NCBI RefSeq assembly: GCF_002646595.1
Contig: NZ_PDUD01000039.1
Coordinates: 1 to 64,000, forward strand
Source: Flavilitoribacter nigricans DSM 23189 = NBRC 102662
GTDB lineage: Bacteria > Bacteroidota > Bacteroidia > Chitinophagales > Saprospiraceae
Direction of reading: 5' to 3'
DNA: 64,000 bases
The notes under the pieces are model-generated. The model was given only the letters and a program-made list of their open reading frames with translations. It had not been told where the DNA came from and did no database searches. The stretch's first letter is position 1. Every line of letters starts with the position of its first letter. Below are positions 45,163 to 53,664 of this stretch, one piece after another. The translations under genes and the position numbers were made by a program.

Positions 45163-45753
45163 TTATCCCTCCGTGCGGTGCCAGTGATCTTCCAACCGGC
45201 GGAGCCATTGGTGGTTTGCTCCGTTGCTTAGACTGATCGCCGATTTGAGCCAACTTAATTCGGAACGGCCTAAAGTGTCGATGACCTGCAAGAAGTCAGC
45301 TTCGTCCTTTTCCCGGATCGACTTTGATTTGTACAGCAGTACGATTTCCGGGCATAGCGCCGGGATGCCGGATGGTGTCCTGATCATCGCTTTTTCCAGA
45401 GGATAGCTTACCCTGGCGTCTCTCCGGTAGATCCATTGGTCGCCCGTTATTTCATTCAACAGCACCTCCAGGTTGTCCCCGTCTTTTTTGCCGTGGAGCT
45501 CGTGGATCGGCAATTCCAGGTATGCATCCAGCCAGCGGAACCGCTGCCCGGACCGGATAAAGTCAAATTGCCATTCCTGTAGATAAGCTTTTAAGTCCAT
45601 CTGCTCTTCCCTCGGTATGGCAATTTCAATATCGTGGTGACTTCTGGTCGTTTGGTCCAGATAAAGGTCGATCGCCCAGCCGCCGGCGACCATCCACGTA
45701 CCGCGATAGTTCGCCAGTAATTCCTGTATTGCTTTTGGTGCTTTGAATTTCAT
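45163..45753 (-). CDS. Nucleotidyltransferase, aminoglycoside-2''-adenylyltransferase-like
   Basis: The 196-residue protein carries the GG-x-D-x-D-type nucleotidyltransferase pocket: WMVAGGWAIDLYLDQTTRSHHDIEIAI, with the metal Asp pair spread as DLYLD and HDIEI. Its length and layout fit the ANT(2'')-like family and related toxin/antitoxin or resistance proteins. No drug specificity can be inferred. Start at the ATG at 45753; the TTG-initiated extension to 45762 adds only three residues. It is separated by about 180 bp from element A copy 2. Confidence 0.78.
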   Translation of the reverse strand: MKFKAPKAIQELLANYRGTWMVAGGWAIDLYLDQTTRSHHDIEIAIPREEQMDLKAYLQEWQFDFIRSGQRFRWLDAYLELPIHELHGKKDGDNLEVLLNEITGDQWIYRRDARVSYPLEKAMIRTPSGIPALCPEIVLLYKSKSIREKDEADFLQVIDTLGRSELSWLKSAISLSNGANHQWLRRLEDHWHRTEG

Positions 45754-45908
45754 ATGGTCCAATCTGCCTTTCGACGGTAATCTACTCCTCGGGGTGGCAA
45801 CGGAGAAGGACCGGCTTGCCCCCTTCTTTTATTTTCGCTAAAATTGAGGAAAGTTACCATTTTATCCATTGAAGCCGGCACGGCTTTTATCGGTAAAAAG
45901 AAGGGAAT

Positions 45909-46457
45909 ATGCACGGATTGAAAAAAGGAATATTATCGTTTGCCGAATCCGATCCGGCCTGGCCGCGACTGTTTCAGGAGGAAAAGACCCGGCTTTTGCG
46001 GGGACTTGACCGGCAGGATCTCACCCTCGACCACATCGGCAGTACAGCCGTACCGGGGCTGATCGCCAAACCCGTTATCGATATGGCGTTGCTGTTCCGG
46101 ACGCCGGAAGAACTGTGGCAGATCGCTACCGCTTTGCCGGCGCTCGGCTATCACTTTCGGGGTCCGCATACCAATGTCGGTCACTGGTACGCGGTACACG
46201 ACGCTAATCAGACGCGACTGTTCCAGCTCCATATCTTTCAGGAGGGCTGTGCCGCATACCGGGACCATATCGATTTCCGGGATGCCCTGCGGAGCGATCC
46301 CCGACAACTCAAACGATACGCCGAGCAGAAACTGGTCTGGGCGGAACAGTCCAACTGGAACAAGGCTGTCTATAGCAATTGTAAAGCGGATTTTGTCCGC
46401 GAGGTGATCGCTGAATATCGAAGCGGTCCGGGAGATTTCCCCGGACCGCTATCGTGA
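45909..46457 (+). CDS. GrpB-family (UPF0157) protein
   Basis: The 182-residue protein has the family hallmark LDHIGSTAVPGLIAKPVIDMAL near residues 40-60 and the second block RLFQLHIFQEG, WAEQSNWNKAVYSNCKADF at the end. GrpB proteins are nucleotidyltransferase-fold proteins of unclear activity and are sometimes fused to dephospho-CoA kinase. It is divergent from the nucleotidyltransferase gene at 45163-45753, and convergent with the START-like pair. Confidence 0.85.
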   Translation: MHGLKKGILSFAESDPAWPRLFQEEKTRLLRGLDRQDLTLDHIGSTAVPGLIAKPVIDMALLFRTPEELWQIATALPALGYHFRGPHTNVGHWYAVHDANQTRLFQLHIFQEGCAAYRDHIDFRDALRSDPRQLKRYAEQKLVWAEQSNWNKAVYSNCKADFVREVIAEYRSGPGDFPGPLS

Positions 46458-46483
46458 TTAATTCCAGATCGATACTTTAACCA

Positions 46484-47002
46484 TCAGTTCAGTTTCCATT
46501 TATCGGCCAGCGCTTTGTTGAACCCATCCCCCTCTTTCGGGTTAGGTTCTCCTTTACCGGTAGTGATGAGTTGGTAGAGGCTGTTATTGATGTAGTTGTT
46601 CCACCCGTCCCGGCACACGCCGTAGCATTCATAAAAATTCGTCAGGCCTTCCTGGGTAAAATTAAGCTTGGTTTGGTCCCCTTCCTGCGAGATCTCAAAA
46701 ATGAGCCGGTTGCCCACCCATTCATTCTGATCCTGCACGAAGTTGAAGCTATTCTCTATTACCTCCCAGACTACTTTTTCGTTTGGGATCATTTCCACCA
46801 CCTTCATTTTGCAAAGGTGAATATCCCGGTAGTGATAGAACCATTCCTTATTCAATTCGTCGGTGGGCCCTTCGATCTCTTCGGACCACCAGCCACGCAC
46901 GTTATTAATGGCCCGGTAAATCTGCCCGGGATTTTCGTCAACGGTTATAGAAGTGGTATAATTCTGATCGTTCACCGTCATGTTGTTTTCAATTTTGGTC
47001 AT
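46484..47002 (-). CDS. AHSA1/START-like protein (second of a paralogous pair)
   Basis: The 172-residue START-like protein has YRAINNVRGWWSEEIEG, a HYRDIHLCKMKVVEMIP strand, KVVWEVIENSFNF and NEWVGNRLIFEISQEGDQT followed by ECYGVCRDGWNNYI. It is a tandem paralogue of 47109-47576 (NEWVG versus DEWVG, ECYGVCRDGW versus ECYGNCSDAW). The frame is open to 47179 and an ATG at 47092 would add a hydrophobic lead (MKTALIWPVLTLLTCSL) suggesting a lipoprotein. I prefer 47002 because the family is cytoplasmic, but this is unsure. Divergent GlxA-type regulator at 47767. Confidence 0.7.
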   Translation of the reverse strand: MTKIENNMTVNDQNYTTSITVDENPGQIYRAINNVRGWWSEEIEGPTDELNKEWFYHYRDIHLCKMKVVEMIPNEKVVWEVIENSFNFVQDQNEWVGNRLIFEISQEGDQTKLNFTQEGLTNFYECYGVCRDGWNNYINNSLYQLITTGKGEPNPKEGDGFNKALADKWKLN

Positions 47003-47108
47003 AATATTTTGATTTTGGGCCGTACGCAGTCCGTTCTTACCTAATGAGCAGGTCAACAGTGTCAGTACCGGCCAGATAAGCGCAGTTTTCATAGCAGGCA
47101 TTTTTACG

Positions 47109-47576
47109 TTAGGATAATTTCTTTTCCAGGTTTTCCAGATAGCGGGTCCAGGCATCGGAGCAGTTGCCGTAGCATTCAAATTTTGGGGTCAGCCCCTGAT
47201 GGGTAAAAGTGACGCGGGTATTTGAACCCTCCGGTTCCAGATCAAATCGAATATGGGTGCCGACCCATTCGTCGGATTTGGTCAGGAAGGACAAGTTGCT
47301 TTCGATCACTTCCCAGACTATTTTTTGACCGGGGACCAGTTCAACCAGCCTGTGTTTTGAATAATGGGCGCCGCCACCGGCCAGAAAGGAGAACTCATCC
47401 CCTATCGCCCCGCTCTCTCCGCTGATGGTCTCTTCGTACAGGCCCGACCACCACGATTCAATTTCCGGTAACAGTTCAAAGATCTTTTCCGGAGATCCGG
47501 AGGATATAAAGGAATAAACAAAGTCCTTCACCTCCCTTTCTGCACGAGAATGGGCGTTTACCGTATCTGCTTTCAT
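47109..47576 (-). CDS. AHSA1/START-like protein (first of a paralogous pair)
   Basis: The 155-residue START-like protein has FELLPEIESWWSGLYEETI, KIVWEVIESNLSFL, SDEWVGTHIRFDLEPEGSN and ECYGNCSDAWTRYLENLE. It is a close tandem paralogue of the leftward gene at 46484-47002. The AHSA1-like fold binds a hydrophobic ligand or activates a chaperone; role not shown. The start at 47576 is an ATG following an A/T-rich stretch. The divergent promoter of the GlxA-type regulator lies about 170 bp away. Confidence 0.8.
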   Translation of the reverse strand: MKADTVNAHSRAEREVKDFVYSFISSGSPEKIFELLPEIESWWSGLYEETISGESGAIGDEFSFLAGGGAHYSKHRLVELVPGQKIVWEVIESNLSFLTKSDEWVGTHIRFDLEPEGSNTRVTFTHQGLTPKFECYGNCSDAWTRYLENLEKKLS

Positions 47577-47721
47577 AGTTTCATTTTTTTCAGTCTCCCC
47601 GGACCATAGCTAACCGCTAATTTCCGGATACAACCTCAATGGTTCTGGTAATTAAAATCTTCCATACAAAGATACTGGCTCAAACAACCCTAAAAAGGGG
47701 TAAATAAGACAACTTGAAAGG

Positions 47722-47752
47722 TTGATCCGGACAAAAAGTGTTCGTAGTTTTG
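47722..47752 (+). promoter_or_regulatory. Promoter of the GlxA-type regulator
   Basis: TAGTTTTG at 47745-47752 fits TAnnTTTG, with TTG at 47722-47724 about 20 bp upstream. Transcription would start near 47759, just before the ATG at 47767, giving a very short leader. Confidence 0.65.
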
Positions 47753-47766
47753 GCCAAAAGGGAGCA

Positions 47767-48747
47767 ATGAAACATTTGAGCATTTTGGTCCCCAGAGGGC
47801 AGAATAACCTGAGCAGCGTGGTGGGTCCGTTCAAGATCTTCAACCGGGCGAATCAATATTTCGAGCAGGCCGGCAAACATCCGGTATTTGCTATCAAACT
47901 GGTGGGTACCGGTGAAAAGGTAGATTTTTACCATGGCCTGTTTACCGTCAACGTTCAGCGGCATATCGGGGAGATCGATCAAACCGACCTCATCATTATT
48001 CCTTCCCTCAATCATCATTACGAAGAAGCCATCGCCGGCAATGAGGCTTTGATCAGTTGGATCTACCGGCATTACAAAAGCGGTACGGAAATTGCCAGCA
48101 TTTGCACCGGTGCCTTTTTACTGGCCGCCAGTGGGGCATTGGACGGAAAGAGCTGTTCTACCCACTGGGCCGCTGCGGAGCATTTCAGAAGGATGTTTCC
48201 CCGGGTCAGACTGGAAACCGACCAGTTGATCACCGATGAAAATGGCATCTACACCAACGGAGGTGCCTATTCCTTTCTCAACCTGATGATCTACCTGGTG
48301 GAAAAATACTACAACCGGGAGACGGCCATTTTCTGTGCAAAGGTCTTCCAGATCGACCTCGCGCGTAATCTGCAATCGGAATTCTCCATTTTTAACGGCC
48401 ATAAACAGCACGACGACGAGGTGATCCAGGAAGCCCAGATCTATCTGGAAGAAAACTACCGGGAAAAGATCTCCATTCAGGAACTGGCCCGAAAGCTGAA
48501 CGTAGGCCGGCGGAACTTCGATCGGCGATTTAAAAAGGCGACGAACTTCACGCCCCTGGAATATTTGCAAAGGATCAAGGTGGAAGCTGCCAAAAAATTC
48601 TTTGAGAATACCCGCCTGAACGTCAATGAAGTCATGTACGATGTCGGCTACAGTGACAGCAAGGCCTTCCGGGAAGTATTTTGCCGGATCACCGGTCTTT
48701 CACCGTTGGAATACCGAACCAGATACAATGCCTACGAAACCACTTAG
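47767..48747 (+). CDS. GlxA-family AraC transcriptional regulator
   Basis: The 326-residue protein has an N-terminal DJ-1/PfpI-like domain (HLSILVPRGQNNLSSVVGPF, SICTGAFLLAASGALDGKSC) and a C-terminal AraC domain (KISIQELARKLNVGRRNFDRRF, VNEVMYDVGYSDSKAFREVF, GLSPLEYRTRYNAYE). The family couples a sensing fold to AraC DNA binding. It is divergent from the tandem START-like genes, so these may be its regulon (inference). The ATG at 47767 fits the predicted promoter exactly; the frame opening at 47722 is rejected. Confidence 0.87.
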   Translation: MKHLSILVPRGQNNLSSVVGPFKIFNRANQYFEQAGKHPVFAIKLVGTGEKVDFYHGLFTVNVQRHIGEIDQTDLIIIPSLNHHYEEAIAGNEALISWIYRHYKSGTEIASICTGAFLLAASGALDGKSCSTHWAAAEHFRRMFPRVRLETDQLITDENGIYTNGGAYSFLNLMIYLVEKYYNRETAIFCAKVFQIDLARNLQSEFSIFNGHKQHDDEVIQEAQIYLEENYREKISIQELARKLNVGRRNFDRRFKKATNFTPLEYLQRIKVEAAKKFFENTRLNVNEVMYDVGYSDSKAFREVFCRITGLSPLEYRTRYNAYETT

Positions 48748-48836
48748 AAGGCGGCAAAGGCTACCGCATGCTACTACCTTCAGACGCTAATGAAGTCAAT
48801 CCGCTGAATAATTCCAGTCCATTTCGAAGATGCTCT

Positions 48837-48872
48837 ATTCCCACTGCGAATTCCCCGCTGCGGGTGGGAATA
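48837..48872. other. Stem-loop between convergent genes
   Basis: TATTCCCAC (48837-48845) and GTGGGAATA (48864-48872) form a 9-bp inverted repeat. It lies between the convergent GlxA-type regulator and beta-helix genes. There is no downstream T-run on the plus strand, so a terminator function is uncertain. Confidence 0.4.
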
Positions 48873-48896
48873 AAAAAACCTTCGGGGATCATCCCC

Positions 48897-50546
48897 TCAA
48901 TCCATCTCCACCTTCACCTCCCGGAACATAAACGGATTATCGCTCACCCGAAGCGATCTGCCACTGGCGGTAGTCACATTCTGCAGGATGACTTTCCGGG
49001 TTTTAACGTAAGGAAACGCTTCCCGGTAAGAGGCATCGGTCATGTCCGGATTGAAGTCGTTGAAGATGGTCGGCCCTTCGTATTCTTCCGAATGGTTGGA
49101 GTCGTCGATGTGCAGGTTCTCGATGATGATCCGTTCCGGCATGTAACAGGTGTAGCCAAAATCATGCTGCCCGGAATAGGACCCACTGATCAGATTGACG
49201 CGATCGGTCGGTTGGCCGTCCACCGGTACGAAAGTACAGTTCCGGATGATGAATTCCCCCTGCCAGGTGCTACCGTAATCGGAGCGCAGGTTGATCATGC
49301 TCCGGCCGCGGATGGTAGAGTTCTCCACGGTAAAGGTGCCACTACCGATGGCGTTGATGCCCATATGCCCCAGCGTGGAATTCCGGATCGTGGCGTTGGC
49401 GACCCCCATGTGGGCATCGAAACGGGAAAAGGTGCAATGGTCGTACAGTAAATTCTTGCTGTAATTGGAGCCCAGGATACCCCAGTAGGTACGGTCGTTG
49501 ATATCGTTGGTCTGACTGCAATTCACAAAAGACACATTGAGGGCCCGGTTGACCAGCAGATCGTAAGTCCCCATCGATACCGGTTTGCCGGCCGAGCCGA
49601 TGGTTCGGTAAGTCTTGTGGCCCGTCAGTACGGTATTCTTCACCGTCACGTAGGAGCAGTCGCGAATGCTGATAAACCCGCCGTAGGGCGCGCCGTGCTC
49701 GCCTTCGCCCGTGACCCGGTGTTCCAGTCCGTCTACTACCACATTGGACCGCCTGATCAACAGGTTCCGACTGTAGTAAGTGTATTTTGATTCGGCCTGA
49801 TTGGCGATGGTGGTGAACCGGCCACCGCTTATATTCAGCGTAGTTTCATCCACGGGAAGCGCGGTGATCTCCGTGATCTGTGCAAAATCCCAGATGATGG
49901 GGGCATTCATATCCACATTTCCATCCTTGTCCACCACGAAAATGTCGGTCTGGGCGGTACCGTTGTTCTGGTTGAGACCGAAACGGATATAGCGCCTGAC
50001 ATTATCATCGCTCACCGTGATCAGGCAGGAACCGGGCAGGGAGGCGTCAATTTTCTGCTGGTTGCGCTTCAGGGAAGTTATGCCGTCCAGAGTAATGGGT
50101 TCCAGGCCCGAGCTGACCAGGAAAACCGATGCGTTGCGATTTTCTACGGCCGTATCGTCGATGAGAAAGGAGGCCGTTCCGAAATCCGTGTCGGTCTGGA
50201 TAATCGCAGTGCGCTCTTTTCCTCCGATGTAATAGGTCGCTCCCGCGTCGGCCTGTACCCGCAGCCCCTGGGCATTGGCAAAGGCGTGGGTAGCGGCGAT
50301 AGCGTCTATATCATCGGTCTTGCCGTTGCCCCGCGCGCCAAAGTCACTGTAATACACCATTCCTGCGGCTTTGAATTTACGCACATCTTTGGGCGAAACG
50401 TTTATTTCCAGTTCCCCCTTTTCATTGGTGCTCACCCGCGTTTTTTTCTTATTGTAGGTGATTACCGGGTCGGACGGATCAGGGGTCTGTCCCATCGTCA
50501 GGGTTCCAAGGGAAAACAGAAAGATCAATAGGAGCGTATATCGCAT
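48897..50546 (-). CDS. Exported right-handed parallel beta-helix protein
   Basis: The 549-residue protein has a signal peptide (RYTLLLIFLFSLGTLTMGQ) and then a pectate-lyase-type motif YYSDFGARGNGKTDDIDAI. A beta-helix repeat series follows (NVVVDGLEHRVTGEGEHG, FISIRDCSYVTVKNTVLTGH, VENSTIRGRSMINLRSDY, IIENLHIDDSNH). This fits a polysaccharide lyase or hydrolase scaffold. The catalytic residues are not resolved. It is an isolated leftward gene near the pLGIC-like gene. The substrate could be pectin-like or alginate-like polysaccharide (inference). Confidence 0.82.
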   Translation of the reverse strand: MRYTLLLIFLFSLGTLTMGQTPDPSDPVITYNKKKTRVSTNEKGELEINVSPKDVRKFKAAGMVYYSDFGARGNGKTDDIDAIAATHAFANAQGLRVQADAGATYYIGGKERTAIIQTDTDFGTASFLIDDTAVENRNASVFLVSSGLEPITLDGITSLKRNQQKIDASLPGSCLITVSDDNVRRYIRFGLNQNNGTAQTDIFVVDKDGNVDMNAPIIWDFAQITEITALPVDETTLNISGGRFTTIANQAESKYTYYSRNLLIRRSNVVVDGLEHRVTGEGEHGAPYGGFISIRDCSYVTVKNTVLTGHKTYRTIGSAGKPVSMGTYDLLVNRALNVSFVNCSQTNDINDRTYWGILGSNYSKNLLYDHCTFSRFDAHMGVANATIRNSTLGHMGINAIGSGTFTVENSTIRGRSMINLRSDYGSTWQGEFIIRNCTFVPVDGQPTDRVNLISGSYSGQHDFGYTCYMPERIIIENLHIDDSNHSEEYEGPTIFNDFNPDMTDASYREAFPYVKTRKVILQNVTTASGRSLRVSDNPFMFREVKVEMD

Positions 50547-50687
50547 CGTGAAGTGATTTAGGATTTAGGGAATGTCCGGTTCAGCGAGATCGAAGACCAG
50601 ACCAGTTGCTAGGTTGACGCGTAAAGCTTCCCGTCAACTGACAATTCCGGATATAAAACCCTAAACATTCCGTTTATCGTCCGTGAG

Positions 50688-51647
50688 TCATCGCGCCAGA
50701 AACAAGATCAGCGTAAACACGCTAAAACCGATCGGGAAAGCCCAGCGGGAGAAGCGGTCGATCCGGGCGGAAAGCCGATGGCGGCCGGCCTGCGCCTGGA
50801 AACTGGTCACCAGCGACTCCAGAAAAGCCAGAAAGACCAGGAAGTCGGCTCCAATCGAAAACTTATCGAGCAGGGTCAGGTAAGACAGCGGCGGCACCAG
50901 TTGGGAGACGCTGAACTGAAAAGCCACCAGGGTCAGGATCGCCGTAACCGATACCGTGAGCTGGGCCGAGATCTCTTCCGGCCGGATCCAGAACACGCCC
51001 CAGGACATCAAAACGATCAACCCGATGGGCACCAGTACTTTCCAGACGTAGTATTTGGAATTGCGCCGAAGCTGAAAACGAAAGGCGAGGGCTTTGATAT
51101 CCGGCCCCGGTCCCCGCATTTGGGAATCAGCTACGCCCTCGAAACTCGTTCGCCAGTTGGGCGGGTCAATAAAATCTTCGTGCAGGCCCATATAGACCGT
51201 ATCCGGTATCAGACGATAAAAATGATCTCCGATGTGGAAAAAGGATAATTTCCAATCTTGTTTATCAAAGGGAAATTCGGTGAAATCGAATTGGTGGCGA
51301 AAAGTACCGATAACGCGCTGGTTGAAACGGGCCATGCCCCGTTCATCGATCTTTATCTTCTTCTCGAAAAAGGGCTCTACTTCGTTCATGTACTGCAATT
51401 CGATCCGGGGCACCAGGTCTTCAGCATACGGTATCTCCCGGCCCCACAGGCTGTCGACCGGCCATTGCATCGAAAAGAGGAATTCGGCCGTGATGTTTTC
51501 CTCGGTATCGTCGACCTCTATGACGTCCAGGACCGTCAGCCCGATGAACAGATCGCTGGAATCAGGCTGCGGGTCCTTAGCCTGAAAGGCCGAACCGGTA
51601 GCGGGGAGCAGCAACAGCAATAGTAGTAAAATGTAGGACTCCTTCAT
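50688..51647 (-). CDS. Pentameric ligand-gated ion channel homologue
   Basis: The 319-residue protein has a signal peptide and a beta-sandwich extracellular domain with a Cys-less loop (FDFTEFPFDKQDWKL, about 119-133) in place of the Cys-loop. Four C-terminal helices follow: M1 YYVWKVLVPIGLIVLMSWGV, a pore-lining M2 (ISAQLTVSVTAILTLVAFQF, about 233-252), M3 SIGADFLVFLAFLESLVT and M4 FPIGFSVFTLILFLA. This is the plan of bacterial GLIC/ELIC-type channels. Ligand and ion are unknown. It is a single leftward gene upstream of the beta-helix gene. Confidence 0.85.
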   Translation of the reverse strand: MKESYILLLLLLLLPATGSAFQAKDPQPDSSDLFIGLTVLDVIEVDDTEENITAEFLFSMQWPVDSLWGREIPYAEDLVPRIELQYMNEVEPFFEKKIKIDERGMARFNQRVIGTFRHQFDFTEFPFDKQDWKLSFFHIGDHFYRLIPDTVYMGLHEDFIDPPNWRTSFEGVADSQMRGPGPDIKALAFRFQLRRNSKYYVWKVLVPIGLIVLMSWGVFWIRPEEISAQLTVSVTAILTLVAFQFSVSQLVPPLSYLTLLDKFSIGADFLVFLAFLESLVTSFQAQAGRHRLSARIDRFSRWAFPIGFSVFTLILFLAR

Positions 51648-51810
51648 GGTTATGGATACTTTTCACCCGAATGGCCATTAATGTAGCCATTCCCGGCAAA
51701 TTAACCATGGAATTGGTTGGTTCCCGATCGAAAGTCTTTTTCGGATTGATGTTCGTCACCGGGGACGCGTGCAGGATCCGGTTGCTACGGTTCGGCCTAA
51801 AAACAGACCA

Positions 51811-51900
51811 GGGCTATACGTGCGAAACGTATAGCCCCGGTGGGTCGTTTAATTATCCGCTCTTTCCGAGCGAACCGTCTTTAACCGGCTACAGCCGGTT
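51811..51900 (-). terminator. Terminator region of the five-repeat protein gene
   Basis: GGGCTATACGT and ACGTATAGCCC (51811-51837) form a perfect 11-bp stem with a 5-nt GCGAA loop. Read leftward it is followed by TGGTCTGTTTTT. A second stem, AACCGGCT/AGCCGGTT (51883-51900), abuts the stop of the leftward gene ending at 51902. The first fits a rho-independent terminator, though its T-run is displaced by about 7 nt. Confidence 0.6.
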
Positions 51901-51901
51901 T

Positions 51902-53440
51902 CTATTCTTCCAGGCAGACTTCCGGTCGGTCGCCCATTTTGTATTCCTTCATCAGCTCAGCCAGTCGGGCGTCGTAGCCCTCACCCGGCGCTTCGACCTT
52001 GGCGAGTTGGGTCAGCGCATTGTAGCGGCATTCCCATACCTTGATGCGCAATTTCTGCACCCGGCATTCGACTTCCTTGGTAAAGCTGAACTCAAAGGTT
52101 CGCTGGAAGGATTCGATCTGTTCCAGGTAGGGATGGCTGTTCTCACAGGAAGCAGATAGCCCCCGGATCGTCCAATCCTTTACCTGCTGGATGTTATCAC
52201 AGTAAAAATCCGCCGAGCGATAGTCTTCGGTCAGTACATCGCCGCGGGCGACGAACTTGTTCCAGATCTGGTCGATCTTCATGCCGTCGGCCTGATACTG
52301 CTCACTCAAAGCGGCCAGTTCGTTGATCTTCACCATGGTGATCTGTTCCAGCTGGGTCATATCCGCCCGTTGCATGGAATCGATCTTTTCCAGCCGGGAT
52401 TCCGCCAATTCGCACACATAGGCAAAACCATCCATGATATAGGCCCGAATCAGGGCTTCTTTGCTACAGTAATCGTAGCCGTATTTGCCAAAATGTTTTA
52501 CTTTATTATCCGGAATAAAAGCTGTCCAGGCCTCGTTCAGAGTCGCCAGCTTGGAATCATTCTTTCCGATGGACGCTTCCAGTTTCCTCACTTCCCCGGA
52601 TATTTCGCGGTTCAATCGGATCCCGGTTTCGGCCTGCAATTCCTTGATCAGCGCCAGGGCAGACGGAGCGGCAGTACAGTAGTCCAGCACACCATTGAGG
52701 ATCAATATCTTGATATTGGGAATGGGGTTACAGGGGAAAACGTCGATCTCCGCATCAAAGCCCCTGGAAACACCCGTTTTCACATACTCGTTCCAGACGA
52801 CATCCAGTTTGGCCATATCCCGGTACATGGCTTTCATTTCCGCTACTTCCTCGCCCAGTCCATCTACATCTTTCACCCGCAGCGAGGTCTTTTCGGTTAA
52901 CCGCAGGGTACGGTTCTCGAAGATATCCCTGGATTTATCCATATCCCCTTCGCAGAGATAAGCGTAGGACATCATATAGGAATACTTAGCCAGCGTCGCT
53001 TTTTCACAGCTTGTTTTAGCGGCCTCGATCTCATCCAGTTCATCCCGGGAGACTTCTCTGGTATCCAAAAAACGGATCCAGAGTTCATCCATACTGTGAA
53101 AAGCTTTGATCTTGGAATCCAGATCGTTCATTTTTTCCACATAGCCGGGAATGGATGAATGGATAGCGGGGTCCATTGCCTGGATCTCTTCCATCAACTC
53201 TTCTGCATCGTCTACGTCACTCTGGCAAAAACTGGTATTAGTGTTCATCAACAAATACTTGGCGTATTGCGGTTTCTCAAACACCTTATTAGGAACGACC
53301 AGTTCACTCATGTTGGAAATTTTGTTGTTCTCCAAAAATTCCTTCCAGGTTTGGTCAAAATTTATCGTTTGAGCGGATGAAGAGGTAGAAATGAAAAAAA
53401 TGCTGACAATGAGGCAACAGAAAAAATAGTTTGTTCGCAT
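51902..53440 (-). CDS. Exported protein with five internal Cys/Trp repeats
   Basis: The 512-residue protein starts with a signal peptide (RTNYFFCCLIVSIFF). It is made of five helical units of roughly 90-100 residues. Each starts with a D-x-x-W-x-x-F/Y motif: FDQTWKEFLENNKI, MDELWIRFLDTREV, LDVVWNEYVKTGVS, LNEAWTAFIPDNKV, IDQIWNKFVARGDV. Units 2-5 carry two conserved cysteines about 20 apart (for example FYCDN and ASCEN); unit 1 has one. The cysteines could form disulphides in the periplasm. I do not recognise the family. The frame opens with a GTG at 53443; I use the ATG at 53440. Confidence 0.7.
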   Translation of the reverse strand: MRTNYFFCCLIVSIFFISTSSSAQTINFDQTWKEFLENNKISNMSELVVPNKVFEKPQYAKYLLMNTNTSFCQSDVDDAEELMEEIQAMDPAIHSSIPGYVEKMNDLDSKIKAFHSMDELWIRFLDTREVSRDELDEIEAAKTSCEKATLAKYSYMMSYAYLCEGDMDKSRDIFENRTLRLTEKTSLRVKDVDGLGEEVAEMKAMYRDMAKLDVVWNEYVKTGVSRGFDAEIDVFPCNPIPNIKILILNGVLDYCTAAPSALALIKELQAETGIRLNREISGEVRKLEASIGKNDSKLATLNEAWTAFIPDNKVKHFGKYGYDYCSKEALIRAYIMDGFAYVCELAESRLEKIDSMQRADMTQLEQITMVKINELAALSEQYQADGMKIDQIWNKFVARGDVLTEDYRSADFYCDNIQQVKDWTIRGLSASCENSHPYLEQIESFQRTFEFSFTKEVECRVQKLRIKVWECRYNALTQLAKVEAPGEGYDARLAELMKEYKMGDRPEVCLEE

Positions 53441-53664
53441 CACGTTTTGAAATTTAAAATAGATTCATTTTTGGGTATCTGCGGATTAGTGAGGGTGCCT
53501 AAGCCTTGAGATTAACGTTTTTAAATTACCAATTATTCCTTTCCAAAATCTTAAAAGATGCCGGAAAATCGGGCAAAATTACAATTTCACCGGATCTGCG
53601 GGCCATTTTATCCCAATGAGCTATGCATAGCTGCCAATTGGCCGAAGCGCTCCGGCTGTTCAGG

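Noticed and set aside
48837-48872. Rho-independent terminator for either convergent gene
   Set aside because: The stem is clear but neither strand has a T-run after it. I list it only as a stem-loop.
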